DNA of 64,000 nt from Labia minor. Its lineage: Eukaryota; Arthropoda; Insecta; Dermaptera; Spongiphoridae. The DNA is taken from the NCBI GenBank assembly GCA_963082975.1, contig OY720350.1:43055851-43119850 (forward strand), written 5' to 3'. This document shows positions 22,009 through 32,816 of this stretch, piece after piece. Numbering within the stretch: position 1 is the stretch's first letter; each line of letters starts with the position of its first letter. The notes beneath the pieces were generated by a model. That model did no database searches. It was not told where the DNA came from and saw only the letters and a program-made list of their open reading frames with translations. Position numbers and translations under genes: made by a program.

Positions 22009-22245
22009 ATACGAGGGCTGGTCAATAAGTCCGTGTTTTTAAATTTACCATCTCTTAAATGAAACGGCAACACTGCTCCTGTCAGCAGGCAAATATCAGC
22101 TGACTGCTGTCGAAATTTGAACCAGCTGAGTCTTTTAGTTTTTGTTTGACATCCATTAATAGCAGAATACCTCGTGATTTGAGAATAAAATAGAAAAAAA
22201 TGAATTTCCATGAAAATCCATCAATTGGGATACGAATTGCAAATA
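22009..22245 (+). mobile_element. Left end of a mariner element
   Basis: TA-C-GAGGGCTGGTCAATAAGTCCGTG is a mariner terminal repeat. The next ~210 bp (5' leader through ATG and CATGAATTTCC-like codons) is closely matched by the reverse complement of 52330-52549. Its 3' part probably lies at 22806-22940. Confidence 0.75.
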
Positions 22246-22489
22246 AAGATATGTATAAAATATATTCCCTTATTGTCTTTTTAATTAAAAATATAATTAA
22301 AATATATATTCAAGAATTAATAATATACTATAGTTAAATAGTTAAAAATAAATAATTGTATATAAGTAATTAAGTTACATATTTTAATATAATATAAACA
22401 ATTAATGATTAGTACATAAATAATGGGCATTGTTAATAATTATAATATTTTAATAAATAATTGACTTTATATAACGTACTGATAACCTT

Positions 22490-22800
22490 GCATTAGACCA
22501 TATATGACTGTGCGCTGCGCACTTTTCGCGCTCTACCTCAAAAACGGTTGATCGAATGAAAAAACAGTTAAAACAAAAGTTGTAGAGAATTTTATACTCT
22601 ACAACTTTGATAATAGGTGCAAATCTTATTTAAGCAATAGAAAGCGAGATATTCGCGAAAAACAGATTTTTATGACCTTTGGCCTTCAATATCTTAAGAC
22701 GCGGTCTCGATAGCATTTGTGACTTTTGAGACAAGATTTAGGACGACAAAACAGAGGTTTATACCAATTTACAGCTTATTATCTTTCATTCCGAGATGAA
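22490..22800. repeat. Interspersed repeat interrupting the mariner remnant
   Basis: Starts near TGTGCGCTGCGCAC (palindrome) and holds the hairpin AAAGTTGTAGAG / CTCTACAACTTT (22576-22614). Such hairpin phrases are common in arthropod non-autonomous repeats. It separates the two mariner pieces. Ends are not defined. Confidence 0.4.
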
Positions 22801-22805
22801 ACCCC

Positions 22806-22940
22806 TGATATGGCTGGGCTAGAAGGGATAAAAAAAATTGGAGAAACATTGGACTGTATAGAGCTCAAAGGAGACTACGTTGAAAAATAAAATAATTTTT
22901 ATCCAAAACCTATATTTTGTAATCCAAGACATCAAGACAG
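22806..22940 (+). pseudogene. Mariner transposase C-terminus
   Basis: Plus strand reads GLEGIKKIGETLDCIELKGD then YVEK and a stop at about 22889. This is the usual end of a mariner transposase, and the same LEGIKK...ETLDE block is seen in reverse at 52170-52200. Continues as 3' leader (TCCAAAACCTATATTTTG). Confidence 0.7.
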
Positions 22941-23638
22941 AAAATATAACATCGATAATAACATATAAATATAATAATAATAATGAATGGGAACAGATAT
23001 CCAACATTTTTATCGTTTTTGTGATTATTATAAATAAAATAAATTACTAATAAACGCTGTACCTGATTTAGGTTAGGGGTATATATCTCAAAAAAAAATA
23101 ATTAATAAATTATATTATTTTATGAAAAATTTTAATGTAATTATGATCGGAGGTTGAAAAAAAACGACCCTCGCAAAAAACAATGAATTAACACAAAGTC
23201 ATTTAAACATTTCAATTAATAGTTTTGTTTGTTCAAATATCTTTCTATAAGTTTATTTAAGTAAGGTTTGACAATTGTTACAAAGGCTGGATAAAATAAT
23301 ATGTAGGGTCACAGATTTAGCCCGCGGGCCTTACTTTGCACATGCCTGGGTTAAACCAATATAAAATCTAGTCAAATAAAAATAAACATAATATTTTATA
23401 TTTGATCAGAATAGGCAGTTTGGTTTTTATAGTCCTGATCCGCTAAATTTGAGTTAGAAGGATCAAACCTTATCAAGTTCATTTAAATTTAAGGTTAAAT
23501 AATTTTAATTTAAAATAAATACAAAGACTGGTTAAAATGGTCAAGGATCCCCAAAAGCTAATAAAATAAAAAATAAATAAATAAATAAATGAACAAAAAA
23601 CCACAAACAAAGCAATTGAATATATTTTTATTTAAATA

Positions 23639-24313
23639 CTAGCTGCTCCGAGCGCCTTCGGCGCTCTCCACACCTAGACGGGGGCTCCGCCCCCTGTACC
23701 CCCCGAGTGTCCCTATTCTGAGCTACAACCATCTAACTCCTACTCTGTCCCATCTCTATATTTTTTTATATATGTTTATTTATGCAGAAAAAATTAATTG
23801 ACATAATTATTAATTTAATAAAATAAAATTTAATAAAATAAAATTTAATAAAATAAAATTTAATAAAATAAAATTTAATAATAAAATTTAATTTAATAAA
23901 ATAAAATTATTTAATAAAATATTAAAATAATAAAAATTAATAAATTTGTAAAAAAAATATATAATACTTAAAAAAATGTGCCTTTGCGAGTTTCGAACTG
24001 TGAGTCCAAAGTCATAAGATAACGCCTTAGACAGTTCACCCACGAACCACTTTTGTTTGCAGGTCTCCTATTACGATATATATACATGTCAAATTATCGC
24101 CACCAGTGCCTCTATGATCTAGCATTGTAACTAAACTATTTTTATTTAAATACCTTCCCCTGGACACACCTTACCAATTAGCGGTTTAATAAAAGAAGTC
24201 TGACATGCCCTGAGACCTACTGAATATGCATAAAAAATTTCATAAGAATCGGTCCAGCCGTTTCGGAGGAGTATCATTTCAAAGTTTTGTGACACGAGAA
24301 TTGTATATATAAG
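23639..24313. mobile_element. Family C short copy C2
   Basis: Left end CTAGCTGCTCCGAGCGCC with both GC hairpins intact. It then joins directly to the GTCCCTATTCTGAGC edge of the LINE fragment, of which only about 50 bp remain. Next come TTTAATAAAATAAAA tandem repeats (about 23817-23900), a tRNA-like stretch, the phrase GAATCGGTCCAGCCGTTTCG, and the right end TATATATAAG. ATA flanks both ends (23636-23638 and 24314-24316), as in C4. 675 bp. Confidence 0.72.
23978..24050 (-). other. tRNA-like sequence (pol III box remnant) in C2
   Basis: On the minus strand TGGGTGAACTGTCTAAGGCG resembles a tRNA D-arm/A box. AGTTCGAAACT, 37 bases further on, resembles a B box (GGTTCGANNCC). The acceptor ends do not pair well, so this is not a working tRNA gene. 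It suggests that the short family C form has a tRNA-derived, SINE-like part. Confidence 0.5.
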
Positions 24314-25279
24314 ATAAATTCTTTTTAAAATTAAATAATTTATTTTTAAAGATAAATACTAAAATATTTTCACATACTTTTATACAATATTGATTTTTTC
24401 TTAATGTTAATTAACAAATTGAACAATTGAATATATCTAGAAATTCTTTACATTTTCTAGGGTATTGACGACAATTATTACTTTCCATTGATATTGGAAT
24501 TAAATTAAATAGTATTTATATGGAATTTAGATCTCTAGATATTTCATTCTAATTCTATTCTCCATTGATTTATATCCATTCATTGGATATTGTTCTGTTT
24601 TAAAATAGTTTCGCAGAAAGTTTCTAACATTAATTAATATTGACACTATTCCAGGATAAATATGGCTTATTATAGATATTGGCTATTCGTTTTGGTACAA
24701 AACTTTATCATGAAAAACAATCTGCGATTGATGTTTATTCTTAGACTTTATTGCTTAGAATAACATTATGATGGACTCTTATATACCTATATATAGATAT
24801 TTATTTAAGGGAAGGTTGCCTTTGATGGGCCGCCTTCTAAAATGGGCAAGCTTAATTTTTAAGTACATGTAAACAGACATTAAGCGTATTCTTAGGGTCA
24901 ACAAGTGTATAATTGTCAAAGAATAGCTATTTTAGTTTTGAGTTGTTTCATGTAAGCAGAAAGAAACTGTGATTGAAAGTAAGATATTAATTTATTTCTT
25001 CTAATCTACTAGTGTTAATTATTTTAAAGTTCAATCAATTGTCAGTGGAGGAAGGGAACTGCCCGACTCAATCAAGGAAACAAATCGCCTTCAATGAAAT
25101 TATGATAAGTTTTTTTTTTATTTTTCAAATATCTTATTAACTACCTTTGTATCGAGTATATTGAAAAACAATTATAATGTTTCTATTGTGCAGTAACAAA
25201 TATATTGTCGTATATTAGATGACTTAGGTAAGGTGTTTGCGGTGATGCGAAAAATTGGTTGAAAATCAGATTAAATTAA
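24314..25279. other. AT-rich intergenic DNA, no gene seen
   Basis: Slightly more complex around 24815-25010 (GGTTGCCTTTGATGGGCCGCC) but without frame or repeat. Confidence 0.5.
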
Positions 25280-25560
25280 TTTGATTAATCTGTAATTTAA
25301 AAGGGAGGAATGGAAATTCTTTGGAGACTTGAGACTTGAGTGCGTCCTGCGGATTTATCTGGAACATCTCGTGGACAGCGGCATTCCTCAAAAAGGGGTT
25401 TGGCCGGGAAGTCACTCCTGCAAGGGATTTGCTGTCTCCTTCTCCAATTCTTGATCAAGACTGATTCAAACATGTCGAAGCTAATCATCCACTTCAATCA
25501 ACTTGGTAAAATTGTCCACCCCTCACTCCCTCTTGGGTAACGAAGAGGTATATCATATGG
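25280..25560. other. GC-richer single-copy island 4
   Basis: Both strands are open for 66 residues (25297-25497 minus, 25340-25540 plus), which points to stop-poor composition rather than coding. No family recognised. No second copy in the window. Confidence 0.3.
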
Positions 25561-25924
25561 GGACCAGATGGGATGCATTTCTATGAGTTTTTTAAAATAA
25601 GAATTTTAGAATGTCTTTATATTGTCTCACATGTTTTCAAAAAATAACTTTCGGTTTCCGCACCATTATATATAAAAAAATGCATTTTTACGCTTATATA
25701 TTACAATATATATGTATATATAATAACATTGTTGATGGATTTTATTACAAATTTACTTTAAGTGGCCCATCGATAACAAACTTCCCTTATATATATTATT
25801 ATAATATTATTTAAGAAGATAAAAATCATTTAAAAATTATCGTTTTTTTTTACAAATTTCTATTATATTTTTTCTAATATTTGATATGATCACTCTCTAA
25901 CCTTATATTTAATTTAAGTAAAAT

Positions 25925-26100
25925 TTAATTTAACCAAAGGCGTATTGGTTAGGGTGAATTCCCTCTCCGTATAGTCCGAGGCTAGCTCATGAAAAAAAAT
26001 GAATTAGGGCAAGTAAAAGTTTGCCGGTACCTAGTGCCGAGTAAGTGTAGCAACTCGATAATAATAATAATAATAATAATAATTATAATAATAATAATTA
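25925..26100 (+). repeat. 3' tail of a non-LTR element or SINE with (ATA)n end
   Basis: GGTTAGGGTGAATTCCCTCTCC ... GTCCGAGGCTAGCTCATG ... GCCGGTACCTAGTGCCGAGT runs into an (AAT)n tail (26057-26100). Structured GC-richer DNA ending in a trinucleotide tail is typical of I-like LINE or related SINE 3' ends. The 5' part is missing. No target duplication was identified. Confidence 0.5.
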
Positions 26101-27149
26101 TAAATCAAAAAAATTAATTAATTATTTCTACATTGCTATCTTATTAATCAATACTTACGTCACAAGAAGACATGCAGAAACTGTCACAAAAAATCTCGAG
26201 GAAATATTTCTACTTTCTAATTTCTCGAGAAATGAAAAATGTTGAGAAATCAGAAAGATTATGGTCAGGTTCTCTGAATTAAGTAGCCATCAGATAAACA
26301 GTGCCGATTTTACATAAATTTTTAATTAAAAAATTAATTTATATTTTTTTGAATATATAAATTGATTAATTATTTATAGACTATTTATAAATAGATGTAA
26401 TTATTAGATAAGAATATTAGAATGGAGGATATTCGTATTTATCAGACTTGGCAATTTATTGAGATTTTCAGACAGGCACGCAATATTCATAAAACAATAT
26501 ACTCAGTAGGTAAAGTACACCTTTTGAAAAATGGACCATGAGCTCTATATATATATATATATCCAAAATATACAATAGGGTTTATTATAACAATATATTT
26601 GGATTAAGTACAAATCATAATAGTAGATAATTATATACACGTGTTTACTAGTTTGTTAGAAATTAGTAATTTTACAAAAGATCTAATCCAAGTTTGTTTT
26701 ACTGAACTAACCTAGGAAATTGAGGGAACACTGTTGAATCCCTTGGGCTTGTAATCTACCCCTTATGGAATGTAATCCAACCCTGAACAGAGAGATATAT
26801 TATGAAAGCATAAGCTAAAATAACGTTATTCAGTTTATCTCAAACATGCTTGGAATATAATATTCACGTCCAATAATGAAATGCAAACCGAAACGTTGGA
26901 CATATATAAAAGTATATTTTTATTCATATTTTTATATTTACATATTCCAAGCAAAAAAAAAAAAATTTTTTATTTATTATTTATTTTCAAAAATTTTATT
27001 TTAATAAATTATGTGTTTAGATATTTTAAATACCAATATAAAAAAACAAAATGAAAGAAAAATATATTTTTTTTCAAAAAAATTTTTTTTTTTTTACTAA
27101 ATTTTGAATAAACTTCATGGAAATGTTCTGTTCTGAATTTTAAAATTGT
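26101..27149. other. AT-rich intergenic DNA with a small hairpin
   Basis: No gene. TGCTTGGAATAT (26847-26858) and its reverse complement (26942-26953) bracket about 83 bases that include GTCCAA...CCGAAACGTTGGAC (about 26868-26902). This is the GAAACG-type motif seen elsewhere in the window. Confidence 0.4.
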
Positions 27150-27480
27150 AATTTGGGTATCTAGCCAAGAGGCGTGGCGAAGAGGGGTGAAGAAGGGCAG
27201 AAGGGATAGATGGAATGGTCGGGGCTACTTTCAATAAGTGATCCATCGTTTTGTGGATCGAATGCCGGAACTGAACGGCCAGGAGGTTTGCGGTTCAGGC
27301 TCTGTCCCCTTTGATGATATATTGGCAGTGTTTGTACAGCGGCCAAGTTCCCCTATAAAACTTGCCATTCCGTGCCATACAAAGCCAGCCAACTCTTGAC
27401 CTAGGCCATTAATTACAAATTTCGAACCCCTCGCCCCCTCTCTTCCCCCATCACCTTAACCCTCGCCAATATCTATAGGC
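27150..27480. other. GC-richer single-copy island 5, promoter-like
   Basis: Unique sequence with a good TATA-like box (CCCCTATAAAACTTGCC, about 27350-27366), 60-70 bases of mixed sequence, then a C-rich tract. The minus-strand frame (27161-27346, 61 residues) matches nothing. No gene is visible downstream within 1 kb on the plus strand. Promoter or enhancer is inference. Confidence 0.3.
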
Positions 27481-27600
27481 CTTCTCTATTTATTTTTAAA
27501 CAGAATTCTGTTTCTAATACAAACACATTGACATGTTAAAAATTAATTGTCAATACATTGATTAAAGTAGAAATTTTATGATTTAAAAATAAAAAATTAG

Positions 27601-28270
27601 CTGGAGTGTCTCCACTCGACTATCTCTCTATTTGAATTGGATTAAATAACATAATATATTATATTTAAATTAAATTTAATTAATTATAAATTATAAATAA
27701 TAAATATTAAACATAATATATTTTATTTAAATTAAATTTAATTAATTATAAATTAATAAATAATATTTATTAAATCAGTGCATGTTTGGCTCTTTGTTGA
27801 GGGCACCACGTCACGTGTTGGCGTGAGATTTACAGTGTTAAGAAATTAATTCTGGTAATTTCAGCGAATCAATCAAGCTGAAATTCTATATATAGCAGTT
27901 TTATACAATTATTAATCATGTGAAAAATTATCAAACATATATCTTTATTTTTACGGTTACTTTAGAGGAAAAAAAATCAAAACGTTGTAAGTAATGACCC
28001 TCTTCCGGTTGAGCTACATTTCTCAAAAGTTGATAGAAAACTGCGAATTTTGAATAATGCTCATGTACAAAATTTCATTATTCTAGCTCAAACCGTTTTT
28101 GCCTAATCTTGGTTACATACATACACACACACAGACACACACATAGAGACAGACAGACATTTTTCTCAACCTTAGTGAAAATGATTCAGGAACCTTCAAA
28201 ACGTATAAAAACATCAAAATCTCAACATCGAAAATTTTCGTGATCACAATACTATCTCTTACGAGATAGC
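27601..28270 (-). mobile_element. Helentron-like family A, copy A3
   Basis: Full-length minus-strand copy. The 3' hairpin CTGGAGTGTCTCCACTCGAC is intact at 27601-27620, the CA/GACA microsatellite is at about 28116-28161, and the 5' end ATCTCTTACGAGATAG is slightly decayed. The internal AAATTAAATTTAATTAATTATAAAT segment is duplicated (27660-27760), which makes this copy longer. Confidence 0.7.
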
Positions 28271-28699
28271 AATAATATAAATACTATAATAAAATAAAAT
28301 ATAAATACATGAATCATTAAATTTGCTTTGGAGTTTCAATAAATCTATCATTAAACAAAACATGCTTTGAAAGTTAGATTAGATTGAAAGAATAGGAAAT
28401 ATTACAAAAAAAAAAAATATATGCAAAAAAGACAGAACTGGATAATGAGGTGCTTTTGATATACTTAATGACCTCAAGTGGCTTTATATATATACCATAT
28501 ACTTAGGTATATACTATCATAAATATAATTAAAGACATTTTCAGGATTCCTAAACTTTGAAGTTTAACTTCAAGTTACTTAATAATTTTCATTTTGAAAA
28601 GGTTTATTTATGAATTTTAATTAAATTGAAATATTATATTATAATATTAAAGTTTAAATGGAGCTGCTTGTTATTTTTTTTTTTGTTTTTTTTACTCTT
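28271..28699. other. AT-rich intergenic DNA, no gene seen
   Basis: Simple sequence only. Confidence 0.5.
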
Positions 28700-29050
28700 T
28701 TTAGAAAGTCAAATCAGAAAGAATATCACGGCAGATTGAAAGACAGACGATTCAATTTTTTGGAGACTAAAGCACAAGCCTTATAGAGTAGCATGCGAGA
28801 TGATGGTAGAGGGATGCTCCTAGAGTGCAATGGAGTTGGTGTGGGAAAGGGGTTGAAATGTGTCGAGACGCCTTTCGACGATAAGCCAATCTCTGAATGG
28901 AACGAAGAGAAGATATGTAGAAAGAGACAGAGGGAGGCGAGAATGTCAAGTCCATCACTTGAGAAGAGAGATTCGTCTTTGATTTTGTCATCCCATTCCA
29001 CCAGCCATCCAGTTCGAACCGCAATTTCACATCAAAAAATAAGATCAGAT
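28700..29050. other. GC-richer single-copy island 6
   Basis: Three overlapping frames of 86-91 residues on both strands cover the same 300 bp, again a stop-poor composition. Rich in GAGA/AGAGG blocks on the plus strand. No recognised protein and no second copy. It ends at a (TA)n run. Confidence 0.3.
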
Positions 29051-29054
29051 TGAA

Positions 29055-29058
<4 letters not shown>

Positions 29059-29089
<31 letters not shown>
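29059..29089. repeat. (TA)n microsatellite
   Basis: About 15 TA units directly after island 6. Confidence 0.95.
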
Positions 29090-29091
<2 letters not shown>

Positions 29092-29360
29092 TATATGAGA
29101 AAAAGAATAAAGGCCAGAGGAACATTCAAGTAGCTCGTCTCATTCATCGGTATTTAAAATTTTCTATTTCCTTTCGAATCTAGTCCGACAACTTATATTA
29201 AAACTTGTATTGATGAAAAAAAAAAAATAGAAAAAGAAAAATATTAACAATTGAATAGACTCTTCTTTTCAATTTTATTATCATTTTCAATTATTATTTA
29301 GTATACAGAAACTGTCAAAAGGTTTAATTAAGGAAATAAAATCGTTCTCAATCAATTTTT

Positions 29361-30057
29361 ACTATCTCGCCAGAGATAGTATTGCGATCACGAAAATTTT
29401 CGATATTGAGATTTTGATGTTTTTATACGTTTTGAAGGTTCCTCAATCATTTTCACTAAGGTTGAGAAAAATGTCTGTGTGTGTGTGTCTGTATGTGTGT
29501 GTGTATGTATGTAACCAAGATTACGCAAAAACGGTTTGAAGGTTCCTGAATCATATTCACTAAGGTTGAGAAAAATGTCTGTGTGTGTGTGTCTGTATGT
29601 GTGTGTATATGTATGTAACCAAGATTACGCAAAAACGGTTTGAGCTAGAATGATGAAATTTGGTACATGGGCATTATTCAAAATTCATACTTTTCTATCA
29701 ACTTTTGAGAAATGTAGCTCAACCGGAAGAGGATCATTACCTACAACGTTTTGATTTTTTTCCTCTAAAGTGACCGTAAAAATAAAGATAATTTTTCACA
29801 TGATTAGAAATTGTATAAAACTCCTATATATAGAATTTCAGCATGATTGACTCGCTGAAAGTACCGGAATTGATTTTTTAACACTGCAAATCACGCGCCA
29901 ACACGTGACGTGGTGCCATCAACAAAGAGCCAAACATGCGCTGATTTAATAAATATTATTTATTAATTTATAATTAATTAAATTTAATTTAAATAAAATA
30001 TATTATGTTAATTAATCCAATTCAAATTTGCGAGATAGTCGAGTGGAGACACTCCAG
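29361..30057 (+). mobile_element. Helentron-like family A, copy A4
   Basis: The best-preserved plus-strand copy: ACTATCTCGCCAGAGATAGT at the start after TTTTT, and GCGAGATAGTCGAGTGG plus hairpin, CTCCAG and a T run at the end. About 110 bp around the TG microsatellite is tandemly duplicated (about 29425-29535 and 29537-29645), each unit ending ...CGCAAAAACGGTTTGA. This is a local duplication found only in this copy. Confidence 0.75.
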
Positions 30058-30224
30058 ATTTTTTTTTATTCGAATATAAATTTTATATCATTATTCAAAA
30101 AAAATTTTGTTTCCTAGGTTCAATTTTCAAGATATACATTTAATTGGAAATTTGAAATTCTTTTTTTTTTTTTTTGCAAAATTTTGTTAATATATTTAAT
30201 AAAAATAATCATGAATAGACTGAT

Positions 30225-30520
30225 GCCACTGGGGTAGTGAGCTTAACTCGCGCCTGGGAGACAATACTTTTTTAGCGCCCCTCCTCTCCCCCTCCCCAAT
30301 TCGAAAACCGTAAAATGTAAAATATACTAGCAAATTAATAAATAAATAAAGTCCCAAGCTAGTTGTGAATATAAATTTCTCTTAGAAAGGGTCCATTGCT
30401 GCCATATAACCTTCAAGATTGACATTTCGTTGGATATCAATGTATTTCAATAGTCCGATTTGATTAACGATTTTTTTCCAAAAATTTCACGATACCAGAA
30501 ATTGAACCATCTTTCTTTCT
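30225..30520. repeat. Probable hAT-like remnant
   Basis: CCACTGGGGTAGTGAGC ... GCGCCTGGGAGAC ... TTTTTAGCGCCCCTCC resembles the subterminal part of hAT MITEs of the CAGTGGCG type (compare 61210). Only one end is visible and the LINE at 30536 follows. Weak call. Confidence 0.3.
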
Positions 30521-30535
30521 TAAGGTACTCTTGGT

Positions 30536-32804
30536 TAACATCAAAGACTTGAGAAAACAATGTATCGCTAAAAGGAGAAAATGGACCCGGTCAAAAAAAA
30601 GGCAAAATCACAACACTGAGATGCGCAACCAACTATATGAAGACTACCGCCAATGTAGGAAAATTCTAAGAACAGCTATTAAGTCAGCAAAAAATCAATG
30701 TTGGAAAGATCTTATTGAAAGTGTTGACCAAGACACATGGGGTAGCGCTTATAAAATAGTATGCAAAAGAACTGGAATACAAGTCAAATCATCCCTAAGC
30801 ACAGAACGTAAACTAGAGATTGCGGAGGAACTGTTCCCCTTAAGACCGTTAATCGAGTGGGACCAAGTAAAATCTTCAAATATAACAGGGGTCACTGAAA
30901 CTGAGATGTTGCAGGCAACAGAGCGACTTAAAAATAACAGAGCTCCAGGACCGGATGGCATTCCTCCCGAAGTCACCAAGGCGGCTATTAAACTGCACCC
31001 GCAAATCTTTTGCGGGATTTATAACGAGATCGTCGGAAGGGGCGTAATCCCGGACTCATGGAAGAATGCCAATTTAGTATTGATTCCTAAACCTGGAATA
31101 CCAGCCTGCAAGTCATATAGACCGATATGCTTGATCGACTGTCTAGCTAAAGTGCTGGAAAGGATTATCAATAAAAGATTAAATGATGAGTTAGTTTCGA
31201 ATGGTGGCCTCTCTGAAGACCAATATGGATTCAGAGAGGGCAAATCCACCACAGAAGCCATACTGGAAGTTTCTAAAATGGCTCGAAGCGCAATTCAGGG
31301 CAATTGGAGAAATAGAGAACTGTGCCTGGGACTCGCTGTAGATGTTAAAAATGCATTTAACACTGCATCATGGAGTCATATCGTAAAAGAACTTGAACGA
31401 AGACAGATATCTTCATATCTGATTACCCTAGTTAAAAATTATTTTACCAACAGGTGTATAACAGTCGACGGAAGGTCCAGAAGGGTAACCTGCGGAGTTC
31501 CTCAGGGATCCGTTCTGGGACCATTATTATGGAACATTTTATACGACGGGGTTCTGCGCCTGGATGTTGCGCCGGACTGCAGGCTGATCGCCTTTGCCGA
31601 TGACCTTATAGCAGTAGTGATTGATAAAACAAAGGAAGGGCTCTGTGAAAAAGCCAAAGAAATTGCTGCTAAAATCAACAAATGGATGACAGAAAGGGAA
31701 CTCACACTAGCACCCCAGAAGACGGAGATAGTTAGATTCACAGGAAAGAAAAACGTTGGCGACCTGTCAATGAACATACTAGGGACCAATATCGAGGCTA
31801 ACAATAGCATGAAATATCTGGGTGTTATACTGGATAAGAGCCTCAAATGGGGAGAACATATCAGAAAGGCAATAGAAAAGGCCAACAAATCTGCTATGGC
31901 ACTATATAAATTGATGCCCAGAATAGGTGGACCATCAACCTCCAAGAGGAAAATTTTGAGCTCTGTGGTAAACTCTATACTACTTTACGCGGCACCTGTA
32001 TGGGTGGACGCGTTGAGTGTTGCCAAGAATAGGGACTTATTAATCAGGACTCAAAGGAGTACGTTAATACGAGTCACCAGAGCCTATAGGACGATCTCTG
32101 CGTGTGCGGTGCAAGTGATTGCGGCAGTTCCTCCTATCGACTTGCTTGCCTATGAGAGGAGTTGGAACTACGATAGTGACGGCTCGACAGGGCCCGCAAA
32201 CAGGGAACGGCTGTTTGACATATGGCAGGACAGGTGGAATACGGTCCATACTGGAAGATGGACTTACACCCTTATCACGGACCTGAGAAGGTGGTGCCTG
32301 CGGAACCACGGTGACCTGGACTATTATCTGACGCAGGTGCTAGGAGGGCACGGTAACTTCGCGAGTTACCTCAAAAGATTTGGTAAAAAAGCCGACGACC
32401 TATGCCCGAGATGTTTGGTTTCCGAGACCCCTGAGCACACCATCTTCACCTGCTGCAGATGGGAGGGCATTAGAAAAAGTACAGAGGCCAGTCTTGGGCA
32501 CAAAATTACAGCTGACAACTTTATCGACACGATGCTTAAAAACCAGGAAAATTGGGACAAAGTTGCTGGCATGTGCAGAAACATCATGCAGAAAAAAGAT
32601 TTAGAAGAGCATTTGGGGGCTCACATAACATCCACGCCCCCTTAAAGGTCTTCCTCCTGAGCAATGTTCGCTACAGTTCCGGGAGGAGTATCATCCTATG
32701 GGAGGAAGGTTTTAGTCGGTAAGAGTCCGACACTACTCGAATAACATCCTTCGAGTGTCCATGAGGATTTCCCCCTTCCAAAAAAAAAAAAAAAAAAAAA
32801 AAAA
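30536..32804 (+). mobile_element. 5'-truncated R1-clade LINE with poly(A) and target duplication
   Basis: The sequence GGTACTCTTGGT (with a preceding AA that merges with the tail) occurs at 30524-30535 and again at 32805-32816, bracketing the element. The interior is one long open reverse transcriptase frame, a GC-richer 3' leader with the hairpin-like GTCGGTAAGAGTCCGAC, and a ~26-base poly(A) tail. The 5' half (first ORF and endonuclease) was lost by truncation on insertion, which is usual for LINEs. It is clearly GC-richer than its surroundings. The open frame points to a recent insertion. The site is not 28S rDNA. Confidence 0.93.
30537..32645 (+). CDS. R1-clade LINE ORF2: reverse transcriptase and C-terminal zinc knuckle, 5'-truncated
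   Basis: About 700 residues without a stop. Numbering from the first codon of the open frame at 30531: the reverse transcriptase spans about 130-390, with NNRAPGPDGIPPE (135-147), LIPKPG (184-189), SYRPICLIDCLAKVLERII (195-213), QYGFREGKST (231-240), DVKNAFNTA (271-279), GVPQGSVLGP (322-331) and the catalytic FADD (355-358). A thumb/connection region and KYLGVILDK follow. The C-terminus has YLTQVLGGHGNFASYLKRFG and a CCHC knuckle (C625, C628, H636, C641), the hallmark of R1-clade elements. It reverse-transcribes its own RNA at the nicked target. The apurinic-like endonuclease that precedes the polymerase in this clade is cut off, so the copy cannot jump alone. The open frame begins two codons before the element, at a TTG, so there is no true start codon. 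Confidence 0.92.
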   Translation, partial: NIKDLRKQCIAKRRKWTRSKKRQNHNTEMRNQLYEDYRQCRKILRTAIKSAKNQCWKDLIESVDQDTWGSAYKIVCKRTGIQVKSSLSTERKLEIAEELFPLRPLIEWDQVKSSNITGVTETEMLQATERLKNNRAPGPDGIPPEVTKAAIKLHPQIFCGIYNEIVGRGVIPDSWKNANLVLIPKPGIPACKSYRPICLIDCLAKVLERIINKRLNDELVSNGGLSEDQYGFREGKSTTEAILEVSKMARSAIQGNWRNRELCLGLAVDVKNAFNTASWSHIVKELERRQISSYLITLVKNYFTNRCITVDGRSRRVTCGVPQGSVLGPLLWNILYDGVLRLDVAPDCRLIAFADDLIAVVIDKTKEGLCEKAKEIAAKINKWMTERELTLAPQKTEIVRFTGKKNVGDLSMNILGTNIEANNSMKYLGVILDKSLKWGEHIRKAIEKANKSAMALYKLMPRIGGPSTSKRKILSSVVNSILLYAAPVWVDALSVAKNRDLLIRTQRSTLIRVTRAYRTISACAVQVIAAVPPIDLLAYERSWNYDSDGSTGPANRERLFDIWQDRWNTVHTGRWTYTLITDLRRWCLRNHGDLDYYLTQVLGGHGNFASYLKRFGKKADDLCPRCLVSETPEHTIFTCCRWEGIRKSTEASLGHKITADNFIDTMLKNQENWDKVAGMCRNIMQKKDLEEHLGAHITSTPP

Positions 32805-32816
32805 GGTACTCTTGGT

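Noticed and set aside
23310-23345. CCCGCGGGCC stretch as a hAT MITE
   Set aside because: Only one short subterminal-like motif; no second end or target duplication could be found.
30749-32587. Several minus-strand frames of 73-147 residues
   Set aside because: Shadows of the long R1-clade reverse transcriptase frame on the other strand.
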